A stretch of 64,000 nt of DNA. Source: Spirulina subsalsa PCC 9445. Its GTDB lineage: Bacteria > Cyanobacteriota > Cyanobacteriia > Cyanobacteriales > Spirulinaceae. The position numbers and the translations under genes were made by a program. The stretch is from contig NZ_JH980292.1 in the NCBI RefSeq assembly GCF_000314005.1, positions 3,632,121 to 3,696,120 of the forward strand. Reading direction: 5' to 3'. Position 1 is the stretch's first letter; each line of letters begins with the position of its first letter. Of this stretch, positions 9,438 through 17,887 are shown in pieces. The notes below the pieces were generated by a model. That model was not told the DNA's origin and ran no database searches. It was given only the letters and a program-made list of their open reading frames with translations.

Positions 9438-9944
9438 ATGTCTTGCCTCTACTCCCTCGAAGCACTACAACAGGAAATCACCAACCATCCCGACCAATGG
9501 CGGCCTCTCGTGTTTACCAATGGCTGTTTTGACCTGATTCATGCGGGTCATGTGCGCTACCTACAAACCGCCAAAGCCTTGGGCAAAACCCTAATTGTCG
9601 GTTTAAACAGCGACCGTTCTGTGGCTCAAATTAAGCCCTACAGCCCCGGAATGCCCTCCCGCCCCATTATCCCTCAACAAGAACGAGCAGAGGTCTTAGC
9701 GGCTCTAAAACCCGTGGATGGTGTCGTTATTTTCGAGCAAACCACCGCGACTTTTCTCCTTGAAACACTCAAACCAGAAATTTATGTCAAGGGGGGCGAT
9801 TATACCCCCGATACCTTACCCGAATATCCTACGGTTCAAGCCTACGGTGGACAGATTGAATTAGTACAGGTCGAAATTCCCTCTTCAACGACGAGTATTA
9901 TTCAGCGTATTCTGGGCAAGCAACCGGAATTTAAAACCCTATGA
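9438..9944 (+). CDS. rfaE2: D-glycero-beta-D-manno-heptose 1-phosphate adenylyltransferase
   Basis: 168 residues from ATG 9438. ATGs at 9372 and 9402 would add poorly conserved extensions. The nucleotidyltransferase motif NGCFDLIHAGHVRYL contains HxGH, and TTSIIQRI is near the end. The enzyme adenylates heptose 1-phosphate for ADP-heptose synthesis (known of the family). Here it stands alone, without the kinase domain of HldE. Its stop overlaps the ATG of the next gene by 4 bp (ATGA), showing translational coupling with the dihydroorotase-like protein. Confidence 0.85.
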   Translation: MSCLYSLEALQQEITNHPDQWRPLVFTNGCFDLIHAGHVRYLQTAKALGKTLIVGLNSDRSVAQIKPYSPGMPSRPIIPQQERAEVLAALKPVDGVVIFEQTTATFLLETLKPEIYVKGGDYTPDTLPEYPTVQAYGGQIELVQVEIPSSTTSIIQRILGKQPEFKTL

Positions 9945-11194
9945 ACGAATTATTGCAACAAGTTCGGATTCTCGACCCCCTCTCCCAAAGCGATCGCACC
10001 ACAGACGTTTTAATCTGTGGGGGCAAAATTGAGGCCCTAGCCCCCCAACTGACCGAATACCCCGCCGATACCCAAATCACCCCCCCCTCCGGCTATATTC
10101 TCGCCCCCGGTTTAGTCGATCTCTACAGCCATAGTAGCGACCCCGGCCACGAAGACCGAGAAACCCTCGACCAACTCGCCCAAGCCGCCCTAGCTGGGGG
10201 GTTTACCCATGTTACTCTGCTCCCCGACACCACCCCCCCCTTAGACACCCCAGCCGCCTGTCAATTCCTCCAGCAAAACGCCCAAACCCTCCCCAAACGC
10301 CCCCAATTTGACTATTGGGGAGCCATTACCCGCCATCTCGCCGGAGAACAACTAGCCGAACTCGACGACCTGCGGCAACAGGGCGTAATCGGTTGGAGTG
10401 ACGGCAAAACCCTAGCCCATTGGGGCGTACTGCGTCGGGCGCTCGAATATGCTCAACCTTGGCAAAAACCCCTTGCTTTCGGGCTAACTCACCCCCAACT
10501 GCAAGAACAGGGCGTAATGCGTGAGGGTCCCCTCTCCATTCAAGTGGGACTGGTGGGAGATCCCGCCTATTCCGAAAGTGCCACCCTCGCCGCCCTGTTG
10601 GAAATTATCGCCGCCTTCTCTACTCCTGTTCATCTGATGCGGGTTTCTACCGCTCGTTCCGTGGAACTGATTGCCGAAGCCAAAGGGAAAGGCCTCCCCA
10701 TTACCGCCAGCACCCCTTGGCACCATCTCCTCCTCGACACCAGCGCCCTGATGGACTATGACCCTAATTTGCGCCTAGATCCCCCCTTGGGGAACAATTC
10801 CGACCGCCGAGCCTTGGGAGAGGGAGTGAAACGTGGGGTAATTGATGCGATCGCCATTGACCACACCCCCTACAGTTACGAAGAAAAAACCGTCGCCTTT
10901 GCCGAAGCCCCCCCCGGTGCCCTCGGCCTGCAACTCGCCCTCCCCCTCCTCTGGCACCACCTAATCCTCCAAGGAGATTGGACCCCCCTCCAACTCTGGC
11001 ACGCCCTGAGTACCGCCCCCCGCCGTTGTCTCCAACAACCGCCCCTAGAATGTACCCTCGGCACCGAAGGCGGCTTTATTCTCTTCGATCCCCAAGCCCC
11101 TTGGACAGTGGATTCCACCACCCTCCATTCCGCCTGTCAAAACACTTACTGGTGGGGGAAAACCTTACAGGGGAAAGTTTTACGGGTTTGGTAG
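9941..11194 (+). CDS. Dihydroorotase-like protein, metal site degenerate
   Basis: 417 residues of the amidohydrolase fold. The start strand LAPGLVDLYSHSSDPG aligns with the dihydroorotase PGxxDxHxHxR motif, but the first His is Tyr and the substrate Arg is missing. In HLMRVSTARSVELI the usual metal-binding His is Arg. AIDHTPYSYEEK keeps the catalytic-type Asp-His. Most metal ligands are therefore gone. Cyanobacterial genomes often annotate this form as dihydroorotase PyrC. Non-catalytic PyrC-prime proteins elsewhere form complexes with aspartate transcarbamoylase, and a structural role is inferred here. It is coupled to rfaE2 by a 4-bp overlap. Confidence 0.82.
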   Translation: MNELLQQVRILDPLSQSDRTTDVLICGGKIEALAPQLTEYPADTQITPPSGYILAPGLVDLYSHSSDPGHEDRETLDQLAQAALAGGFTHVTLLPDTTPPLDTPAACQFLQQNAQTLPKRPQFDYWGAITRHLAGEQLAELDDLRQQGVIGWSDGKTLAHWGVLRRALEYAQPWQKPLAFGLTHPQLQEQGVMREGPLSIQVGLVGDPAYSESATLAALLEIIAAFSTPVHLMRVSTARSVELIAEAKGKGLPITASTPWHHLLLDTSALMDYDPNLRLDPPLGNNSDRRALGEGVKRGVIDAIAIDHTPYSYEEKTVAFAEAPPGALGLQLALPLLWHHLILQGDWTPLQLWHALSTAPRRCLQQPPLECTLGTEGGFILFDPQAPWTVDSTTLHSACQNTYWWGKTLQGKVLRVW

Positions 11195-11221
11195 ATTCGG
11201 GCTGGCTGAAAAAGTCTACTT

Positions 11222-11345
11222 GTGGGGTTAGGGAACAGGGGAGCAGGGAATAGGGAATAGGTAATAATTCTTGATTCCTCGACTCTCGACTCCCTAGGGC
11301 GCAAGCATTGCGCCCCTACACCGACTCCCAACTCCCTGTTCCCCG
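11222..11345. repeat. G/C-rich heptamer-like repeat tract
   Basis: The gap between the dihydroorotase-like gene and the Uma2 gene holds GGGAACAGGGGAGCAGGG and GGGAATAGGGAATAGG tracts. The complementary CGACTCTCGACTCCC and CCCTGTTCCCCGTTCCC tracts lie about 60 bp later. The two halves could form a long imperfect stem-loop. The same low-complexity units recur at about 41.5, 44.7, 59.9 and 60.4 kb. Confidence 0.6.
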
Positions 11346-11426
11346 TTCCCTAATTTTGCACACAACTCAAGTTAAATTAGCATTAGAATAAGGCTGAATC
11401 TGTTACCTAGGGGGAGCAACAGAACA

Positions 11427-12104
11427 ATGGTTCAAACACCCATCACCCACTTAGACCTATATCCTGATTCCGATGGTCAGCCTATGGCAGAAAATACCGT
11501 CCAATATCGTTGGATTGTCCGTCTTGTGAGCAACTTAAAACGCCTCTTTGCTGGACAAAATGTGTTTGTCGCGGGTGATTTACTCTGGTATCCTGTCCAA
11601 GTCCAAGCCTCCCCCGTGCCAGCCCAAGCCCCCGACGCAATGGTAGTTTTCGGTCGTCCCCCCGGAGATCGAGGCAGTTATAAACAATGGCAAGAGAATG
11701 ATATTCCCCCTCAAGTGGTCTTTGAGATTCTCTCCCCTAGTAATACCCGGCGGGAGATATTCATAAAACAGACCTTTTATCAACAGTATGGGGTGTTAGA
11801 GATGTTTTTTTATGACCCCGATTCCCGAGATTTTTGGGGATTTGTGCGAGAAACTCCAGAACAGGAATTTTCCCTAATCACCCCCCTGAATCTGCCTTGG
11901 ACTTCTCCCCTGTTACAGATTCGCTTTGAATTAGGGGGGGATGAATTAAGGGTTTTTCATCCCAACGGTGAGCTTTTTCAAGACCCAGAAGAGGTGATGG
12001 CAGAACGGGAGCAAATACAACGGGATTTAGAGCAAGTGACACAGGAACGCGATCGCGCCCTAGCCAAATTACGGGAACTAGGCATAGATCCCAACGAACT
12101 CTAA
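11427..12104 (+). CDS. Uma2 family endonuclease-like protein (DUF820)
   Basis: 225 residues. The PD-(D/E)xK-like core is recognisable as PDAMVVFGRP and VFEILSPSN with a downstream Lys/Gln-Tyr segment (KQTFYQQYGV), the usual layout of cyanobacterial DUF820 proteins. The last 40 residues (EEVMAEREQIQRDLEQVTQE) form a charged coiled coil, also typical. These proteins are highly multiplied in cyanobacteria, and their biological role is not established. It is convergent with the ndh operon, with a shared hairpin in between. Confidence 0.85.
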   Translation: MVQTPITHLDLYPDSDGQPMAENTVQYRWIVRLVSNLKRLFAGQNVFVAGDLLWYPVQVQASPVPAQAPDAMVVFGRPPGDRGSYKQWQENDIPPQVVFEILSPSNTRREIFIKQTFYQQYGVLEMFFYDPDSRDFWGFVRETPEQEFSLITPLNLPWTSPLLQIRFELGGDELRVFHPNGELFQDPEEVMAEREQIQRDLEQVTQERDRALAKLRELGIDPNEL

Positions 12105-12115
12105 AGAAGAAGCCA

Positions 12116-12140
12116 CTCATCATCGCGTAACGATGATGAG
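12116..12140. terminator. Bidirectional hairpin between convergent genes
   Basis: A perfect 10-bp stem, CTCATCATCG with CGATGATGAG, has a 5-nt loop. It lies between the 3' ends of the Uma2 gene and ndhE. There is no long U-tract, so it is a probable rather than certain terminator. Confidence 0.5.
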
Positions 12141-12152
12141 CTGTAGTTCACT

Positions 12153-12464
12153 CTACCACTTCAATAGATTAAACTGTTCCATATCAATCGTGTCACGGTT
12201 GCGATAAATCGCCAAAATAATCGCCAAACCTACCGCCGCCTCAGCCGCCGCCACCGTAATCACAAACACCGTAAACACCTGTCCCTTAATCTCCACAGGG
12301 TCTAAAAAATTAGAAAACCCCATGAGATTCAAATTCACAGCATTGAGCAACAACTCCACAGACATCAGCACCCGAACCGCATTCCGACTGGTGACTAGCC
12401 CATAAATTCCAATGCAAAATAACGCCGCCCCCAGTAACAAAAAATATTCTAACTGTAATTCCAT
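12153..12464 (-). CDS. ndhE: NAD(P)H-quinone oxidoreductase subunit 4L
   Basis: 103 residues with three hydrophobic helices, the size and pattern of NdhE/NuoK. The conserved segment [16 protein letters not shown] contains the membrane-embedded Glu of the proton-transfer chain, and a second Glu lies in [11 protein letters not shown]. It is part of the membrane arm of NDH-1, which accepts electrons from ferredoxin for cyclic flow and CO2 uptake. It is last in the ndhA-I-G-E operon, 79 bp after ndhG. Confidence 0.95.
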   Translation of the reverse strand: MELQLEYFLLLGAALFCIGIYGLVTSRNAVRVLMSVELLLNAVNLNLMGFSNFLDPVEIKGQVFTVFVITVAAAEAAVGLAIILAIYRNRDTIDMEQFNLLKW

Positions 12465-12543
12465 TACGACTCCTCAATACTCATTTAGACCCTAGGGGTA
12501 ATTCAGAAATTACCCCCAACACAATTGACAATTCACTACCCCA

Positions 12544-13137
12544 TTAACTACCCGACAACTCACGAGGACGTTCCGGCAAAGTTAAAGCCGTTTCTACCTC
12601 AGTCGTTGTGGCCTTCCGTTCCGGGATAAAGTCACGACGGGCGAGAATAATAGCCCCCACCATCGCCATTAACAACAACACCGAAGCCAACTCAAACGGC
12701 AAGAGAAAATCACTAAAGAAATGCTTCCCAATTTGGATAATCGTACTACTAGCATTGACCACCGTAGTATCCACCGCCCAAGGAGTCGCCAACACCATCG
12801 TACTGAGCAACGCCAATAAACCCACACAAACCAACGCCGTCGCCCCTTGACGAATCCAACGATTGCGCACAGGTTTAAACTCTTCCTTCTTGTTCACCAA
12901 CATAATGGCAAACAAAATCAACACATTGACCGCCCCCACATAAATCAAAATTTGGGCAGCCGCCACAAAATCAGCATTCAACAGGATATATAACCCCGAA
13001 ATGCTCATAAATACACCACCCAGCAAAAACGCCGAGTAGACAATCTGATTGAGGAGGACAACCCCCAACGCTGCCCCTAGCATCATCACAGCCAAGATGC
13101 CAAAGGAAACAATCTGAACACCTTCCGCTAAATTCAC
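12544..13137 (-). CDS. ndhG: NAD(P)H-quinone oxidoreductase subunit 6
   Basis: 197 residues with five predicted membrane helices, matching NdhG/NuoJ. Conserved parts include the first helix (MMLGAALGVVLLNQIVYSAF) and LIYVGAVNVLILFAIML. The C-terminal tail is a polar extension. It is a subunit of the NDH-1 membrane arm. It lies 62 bp downstream of ndhI in the ndhA-I-G-E operon, whose order is conserved in cyanobacteria and chloroplasts. Confidence 0.95.
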   Translation of the reverse strand: MNLAEGVQIVSFGILAVMMLGAALGVVLLNQIVYSAFLLGGVFMSISGLYILLNADFVAAAQILIYVGAVNVLILFAIMLVNKKEEFKPVRNRWIRQGATALVCVGLLALLSTMVLATPWAVDTTVVNASSTIIQIGKHFFSDFLLPFELASVLLLMAMVGAIILARRDFIPERKATTTEVETALTLPERPRELSGS

Positions 13138-13199
13138 GCCTTTCTGTTCTCCTTCCTGCTGTTAATACTCATGTTCGTTCATCGCGGCTCAAGCCTCAC

Positions 13200-13796
13200 C
13201 TAGTCCGAAGACCCCGCCTTCATAGCTTCCATAATTTCTTCCGGACGTTGACCTGCCCGTTGGGAACCGGGGGGTAAATCATGGGGGTCATCCACCCCTT
13301 TAGGCAAATAGGCAAACTCTCGCAACGGTGTCACCATGGGGTCATCTGTCACCTTGTAAGGTAAACGACCCAAAGCGACGTTATCATAATTCAACTCGTG
13401 ACGGTCAAAAGAGGCTAACTCGTACTCCTCCGTCATGGATAAACAATTCGTGGGGCAATATTCAACACAATTCCCACAGAAGATACAAACGCCAAAATCA
13501 ATACTATAGTGATTGAGTTTTTTCTTCTTGGTTTCCTTATTAAATTCCCAATCCACCACCGGGAGGTTAATTGGGCAAACCCGCACACAAACCTCACAAG
13601 CAATACATTTGTCAAACTCAAAATGAATGCGGCCGCGATACCGTTCTGAGGGGATGAGTTTCTCGTAAGGGTACTGTACCGTCACCGGACGGCGCTGCAT
13701 ATGGTCAAAGGTGACAGATAGCCCTTGACCGATATATTTAGCCGCTTGTACGGTTTCTTTGGCATAGTCGCCCACTTGTTTGAGGAACTTAAACAT
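13200..13796 (-). CDS. ndhI: NAD(P)H-quinone oxidoreductase subunit I
   Basis: 198 residues. Two [4Fe-4S] ferredoxin motifs are complete: [12 protein letters not shown] and [12 protein letters not shown]. They form the electron path from the peripheral arm toward plastoquinone in NDH-1. The N-terminal amphipathic segment ([20 protein letters not shown]) fits the family. It lies 45 bp downstream of ndhA and 62 bp upstream of ndhG on the same strand. Confidence 0.96.
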   Translation of the reverse strand: MFKFLKQVGDYAKETVQAAKYIGQGLSVTFDHMQRRPVTVQYPYEKLIPSERYRGRIHFEFDKCIACEVCVRVCPINLPVVDWEFNKETKKKKLNHYSIDFGVCIFCGNCVEYCPTNCLSMTEEYELASFDRHELNYDNVALGRLPYKVTDDPMVTPLREFAYLPKGVDDPHDLPPGSQRAGQRPEEIMEAMKAGSSD

Positions 13797-13841
13797 AATT
13801 AGCCTCTGTATTTTGCAAATTTTAAGGACTTATGCCTCATT

Positions 13842-14960
13842 TTAGCCCCCGAAGGCGATGGGGAAAGCCAGTTTCAGGCCGGCCGTTAGGAGTAAATTCA
13901 CTAAGGCCACGGGGAGTAAAAACTTCCAGCCCAGGTTTAAGAGTTGGTCAATACGGACGCGGGGCAGTGTCCAACGGAGTAAAACGGCGATAAAGACCAG
14001 AAAATAAGCCTTGAGAACCGTCATAATGATGCCCAAGGAGGCCGTCACCACTTGTAACCAAGGGGTTGTTTCACTAATGCCTAACCAGCCGGCGAGGGAG
14101 TCTAGGGGAATGGGGAATTCCCAACCGCCGAGGTACAGAATAGAGACAATCAGGGCGGATAACACGAGGTTAATATAAGACCCTACATAGAAGAGGGCGA
14201 AGCGCATTCCGGCGTATTCCGTTTGATACCCGGCGACTAATTCCTCTTCGGCTTCTGGTAAGTCAAAGGGTAAGCGTTCACATTCGGCGAGGGCTGCAAT
14301 CCAGAAAATTAGGAAACCGACGGGTTGCCGCCAGACATTCCAGCCTAAAATCCCGTAGCCGGACTGTTGCTGCACGATGTCAATGGTGCTTAAGCTGTTG
14401 GACATCATGGCGACGGCTAAGACGGCCAAGGCGAGGGGGATTTCATAACTAATGGATTGGGCGGCGGCGCGCAATCCCCCTAAGAGGGAGTATTTATTGT
14501 TGGAGGCATAGCCCGACATTAACAAGCCGATGGGGGCAATACTGGAGAGGGAAATCCAGAGAAAAATCCCTACGTTGAGGTCGGTAATCAGGAGGTTTTG
14601 TCCAAACGGCACAATGAGGAAGGACAAAATCACGGGGATTACGACCAAGACGGGACCCAAGGTGAACAGCCAACTGTCGGCTTGGGCGGGAACAATATCT
14701 TCTTTGAAGACCAGTTTCAGACCGTCGGCAACGGGTTGTAGTACGCCGAGGGGTCCGGCATATTCTGGACCAATACGTTGCTGGGCGGCGGCGGAAATTT
14801 TCCGTTCTAGCCAGACGCTCACGAGGACTCCAACCACTGCCCCAATGACCATTAATATCATGGGCAGGGGGAGCCAGAAGACTTTGGCAATTTCTGGGGG
14901 AATTCCCAGTTGTTGGAGGGATTGTATAAAACTTCCTTGTAGGTCAATTCCTGAATTCAT
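13842..14960 (-). CDS. ndhA: NAD(P)H-quinone oxidoreductase subunit 1
   Basis: 372 residues, multi-helical, the NuoH/ND1 homologue at the quinone-binding junction of NDH-1. Family hallmarks include [19 protein letters not shown] and the loop [19 protein letters not shown] with its conserved acidic cluster. It is first in the minus-strand operon ndhA-ndhI-ndhG-ndhE. The start ATG 14960 gives the expected short lumenal N-terminus before the first helix. Upstream lies a 447-bp gap. Confidence 0.96.
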   Translation of the reverse strand: MNSGIDLQGSFIQSLQQLGIPPEIAKVFWLPLPMILMVIGAVVGVLVSVWLERKISAAAQQRIGPEYAGPLGVLQPVADGLKLVFKEDIVPAQADSWLFTLGPVLVVIPVILSFLIVPFGQNLLITDLNVGIFLWISLSSIAPIGLLMSGYASNNKYSLLGGLRAAAQSISYEIPLALAVLAVAMMSNSLSTIDIVQQQSGYGILGWNVWRQPVGFLIFWIAALAECERLPFDLPEAEEELVAGYQTEYAGMRFALFYVGSYINLVLSALIVSILYLGGWEFPIPLDSLAGWLGISETTPWLQVVTASLGIIMTVLKAYFLVFIAVLLRWTLPRVRIDQLLNLGWKFLLPVALVNLLLTAGLKLAFPIAFGG

Positions 14961-15407
14961 CGATTTTGAGTCACTTTAAGGGCATTGTGGGCTGGGTAAG
15001 GGGGGATATGATGCCTAAACCAGCCAAAACAGGTTATTTCAGTTTGTTATCAGCGAATCAGTCTTTAGTATATCGTTCAATGTTTCCCTCTCTGGTGGGG
15101 GGAGGGGAGAAAATCTACTTATGGGGGGATTCGGAAACATTTTAAGGTTGCCTATTACCTATTACCTCTCCCCTGCTCCCCTGCCCCCGACTCTCGGACT
15201 TATTCAGCAAGCCCTACTAAGTCCCTATTCTCTCTTGCCTAGTCCCCATCCCGTTGTGGGTGGGATAGTTGACTTTCTGTCCACTGGGGAAAAAAGAGTT
15301 CTCAACAGAGGATAGACTTAAAAAGTCAATGGCTGCCCGGGTTTCTGGAGAGCCTATTGTAAAAAATTCCCATTCTAAACTGCAACTCTCAGTGAGGTTT
15401 AAATCCT
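14961..15407. other. Divergent intergenic region with repeat end
   Basis: The region separates ndhA and the acyl-activating enzyme gene, so it should hold both promoters. In the middle is a C-rich tract (CCTATTACCTATTACC and CTCCCCTGCTCCCC) followed by TTATTCAGCAAGCCCTA (15200-15216). The latter is the end motif of a dispersed element also seen near 35.9, 36.7 and 48.4 kb. No gene is seen. Confidence 0.5.
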
Positions 15408-17336
15408 ATGAATAATGCACTACGCAATGGTTCTGCTTCTTTGGACTATTCAAGGTTACAAGGGTTGAGTGAACTGTGGCCAATTTTGGTGGAAAATTAT
15501 GGTGAAATTATTGCCCTCCATGACCCCCACAGTAAACCGGAGGTGATTTTAACCTATGCCCAACTCTATGAAAAAATTAAGCAGTTTGCGGCGGGGCTGC
15601 AAGGGTTGGGGGTGAAACCCCATGATAAGGTGGCTTTGTTTGCGGATAATAGTCCCCGGTGGTTTATTGCGGATCAGGGGATTCTGTTGGTGGGGGCGGC
15701 TGATGCGGTGCGCTCGTCTCAGGCGGAACGGCAAGAGTTACTGTACATTTTTGAGCATAGTGATAGCACCAGTTTGGTGGTGCAAGATTTAGCCACTTTA
15801 CGGAAGTTACAGCCGGACTTGGCGGATTTGCCTGTGCAGTTTGTGGTTTTGTTGTCCGATGAAACGCCTCCGGCCGAGAGTCCCTTTAAGATTGTCAATT
15901 TTGCTCAGTGTTTGGTGCTGGGGGAAGAAACGACTTTAAAACCTGCGACCCAAACGCTGGATATGTTGGCGACGTTGATTTATACGTCGGGGACGACGGG
16001 ACGACCGAAGGGGGTGATGTTAACTCATGGGAATTTCTTACATCAGGTGAATGGGGCGGCGACGGTGATTGAACCGCAACCGGGCGATCGCGCTTTAAGC
16101 ATTCTCCCCAGTTGGCATTCCTATGAGCGCAGTGTAGAGTACTTTTTGCTCTCTCGGGCTTGCACCCAAATCTACACCAGCATTCGCACGTTTAAGAAGG
16201 ATATCACCCAGTTTAAGCCCCATTTTATGGTGGGGGTTCCCCGTCTCTGGGAGTCGATTTATGAGGGGGTTCAGAAGTCGTTCCGGGAACAACCCGCCAG
16301 TAAACAACGCTTGATTCACTTTTTCCTGGGGGTATCCCAAAGCTATGTACAAGCGCGACGGATTGCCCAAAATATGAGCCTCGAACATCCAAACCCCAGC
16401 AGTTCAGAACGCTTCCTAGCACGGCTAAAAGCCCTCAGTTTAACGCCCTTACATCTGTTAGGTCATAAAATCGTCTACACCAAGATTCGGGCGGCTACAG
16501 GGGGCTGTGTGAAGGCGTTTATTAGTGGGGGTGGATCTTTAGCCCGTCATATTGATGCCTTTTTTGAACTGCTCGATATTCCCATCTTGGTGGGCTATGG
16601 TCTAACGGAAACCTCGCCTATTGCTACGGTGCGCCGTCCTCAGAACAATTTACGCGGTTCTTCGGGTCTACCTGTGCCTTACACGGAAATCCGCATTGTA
16701 GACCCCACAACACGCCAAACTCTACCCAACCAAACTCAAGGACTGGTTTTGATTCGCGGGCCGCAAGTGATGAGGGGATATTATAAAAATCCTGAAGCGA
16801 CGGCGAAGGCGATTGATCCCGAGGGCTGGTTTGATAGTGGGGATTTGGGTATGATTACTCACGGAAATCAACTGGTTTTGACCGGACGGGCAAAAGATAC
16901 CATTGTTTTGAGTAATGGGGAAAATATCGAACCCCAACCCATTGAGGATGCTTGTATTTGCAGCCCTTATATTGATCAGATGATGTTGGTTGGACAGGAT
17001 CAAAAAATGCTGGGGGCGTTGATTGTACCGAATTTTGACGCACTGCAAAAGTGGGTCACGGAAGAGGGGTTAGGTTTGACCTTACCCCAGCCGGGGGATT
17101 CTGCACGACAAGACCTAGATCATCCGAAAATTATGGACTTGTTCCGACAAGAACTCAATCAACGGGTGAAAGAGCGTCCGGGCTACCGACTTGATGATCG
17201 GGTTGGGGTGTTCCGTTTGATTCCCCAACCGTTCACCATGGAAAATGGTCAATTGACCCAAACGTTAAAAATGCGTCGTCCTGTGATCGCGGAACAGTAT
17301 CGCGATATGATCGACGGGATGTTTGAACGGAGTTGA
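15408..17336 (+). CDS. aas: Long-chain acyl-CoA/acyl-ACP synthetase
   Basis: 642 residues of the ANL superfamily. Motifs are the P-loop YTSGTTGRPKGVMLTH, the long-chain-type segment LPSWHSYERS, the adenylate motif GYGLTETSP, and the hinge region around SGDLGMITH. Cyanobacterial members of this size act as acyl-ACP synthetases that re-activate free fatty acids released from membranes (established for the Synechocystis Aas; assigned here by similarity). Membrane association is likely though no transmembrane helix is evident. A YlqD-family gene follows 63 bp downstream. Confidence 0.87.
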   Translation: MNNALRNGSASLDYSRLQGLSELWPILVENYGEIIALHDPHSKPEVILTYAQLYEKIKQFAAGLQGLGVKPHDKVALFADNSPRWFIADQGILLVGAADAVRSSQAERQELLYIFEHSDSTSLVVQDLATLRKLQPDLADLPVQFVVLLSDETPPAESPFKIVNFAQCLVLGEETTLKPATQTLDMLATLIYTSGTTGRPKGVMLTHGNFLHQVNGAATVIEPQPGDRALSILPSWHSYERSVEYFLLSRACTQIYTSIRTFKKDITQFKPHFMVGVPRLWESIYEGVQKSFREQPASKQRLIHFFLGVSQSYVQARRIAQNMSLEHPNPSSSERFLARLKALSLTPLHLLGHKIVYTKIRAATGGCVKAFISGGGSLARHIDAFFELLDIPILVGYGLTETSPIATVRRPQNNLRGSSGLPVPYTEIRIVDPTTRQTLPNQTQGLVLIRGPQVMRGYYKNPEATAKAIDPEGWFDSGDLGMITHGNQLVLTGRAKDTIVLSNGENIEPQPIEDACICSPYIDQMMLVGQDQKMLGALIVPNFDALQKWVTEEGLGLTLPQPGDSARQDLDHPKIMDLFRQELNQRVKERPGYRLDDRVGVFRLIPQPFTMENGQLTQTLKMRRPVIAEQYRDMIDGMFERS

Positions 17337-17399
17337 TGGGCGATCGCTTCCCATTTTCGACGACGAACCTACAACGAGCAGAGTAAGGAAACAAGATTG

Positions 17400-17849
17400 A
17401 TGGATGAAAACAAACCGCAATTAATGTTAAAACGTCCGATTAACCTCAAGGTGGTTGTGACTCCTCGTTGGAAGGAGGAAATGCAGCAGCAGCTACAAGC
17501 CCAAACAAGCCAACTGGATCGCCAACTACAAGAGATTGATATGCAGGGACAACGGGCGATTTCAGAAATTCAAAAACAGGGGATTACGTTGACAAATCCC
17601 CAAGCCCTCCAACAAATTGAGGCGATTCAGAACCAAGTGAATCAAAAGAAAAATGAGTTTCAGCAGCGCAAAAATCAGTTACTCCAACAATTGGATCAAC
17701 TGTCTGCGCTGGAGTTGGAACAAGAGGTACATCAAGGACAGATGGAAAGCTTTTTCAATGTCCAAGTGGGGGATAATCTCGTGCGCAAACTCAATGTAGA
17801 AATTTTGGTGCGGGATGGTGTCGTGGAAGAAATTCGCGGCGATGTTTAG
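17400..17849 (+). CDS. YlqD family protein
   Basis: 149 residues from ATG 17400; a TTG directly before it is not needed. The N-terminal strand LKRPINLKVVVTPRWKEEM is followed by a long Gln-rich coiled coil (about residues 25-105) and a C-terminal strand motif VQVGDNLVRKLNVEILVRDG, typical of YlqD-like proteins in cyanobacteria and Firmicutes. The function is unknown. It probably shares a transcript with the acyl-activating enzyme upstream. It is convergent with the radical SAM gene. Confidence 0.8.
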   Translation: MDENKPQLMLKRPINLKVVVTPRWKEEMQQQLQAQTSQLDRQLQEIDMQGQRAISEIQKQGITLTNPQALQQIEAIQNQVNQKKNEFQQRKNQLLQQLDQLSALELEQEVHQGQMESFFNVQVGDNLVRKLNVEILVRDGVVEEIRGDV

Positions 17850-17860
17850 GTAAATTGATC

Positions 17861-17887
17861 ATCAATTATCAATTATCAATTATCAAC
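17861..17887. repeat. ATCAATT 7-bp tandem repeat
   Basis: Three exact ATCAATT units and one variant lie between the convergent YlqD and radical SAM genes. The array overlaps the radical SAM stop codon. Confidence 0.7.
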
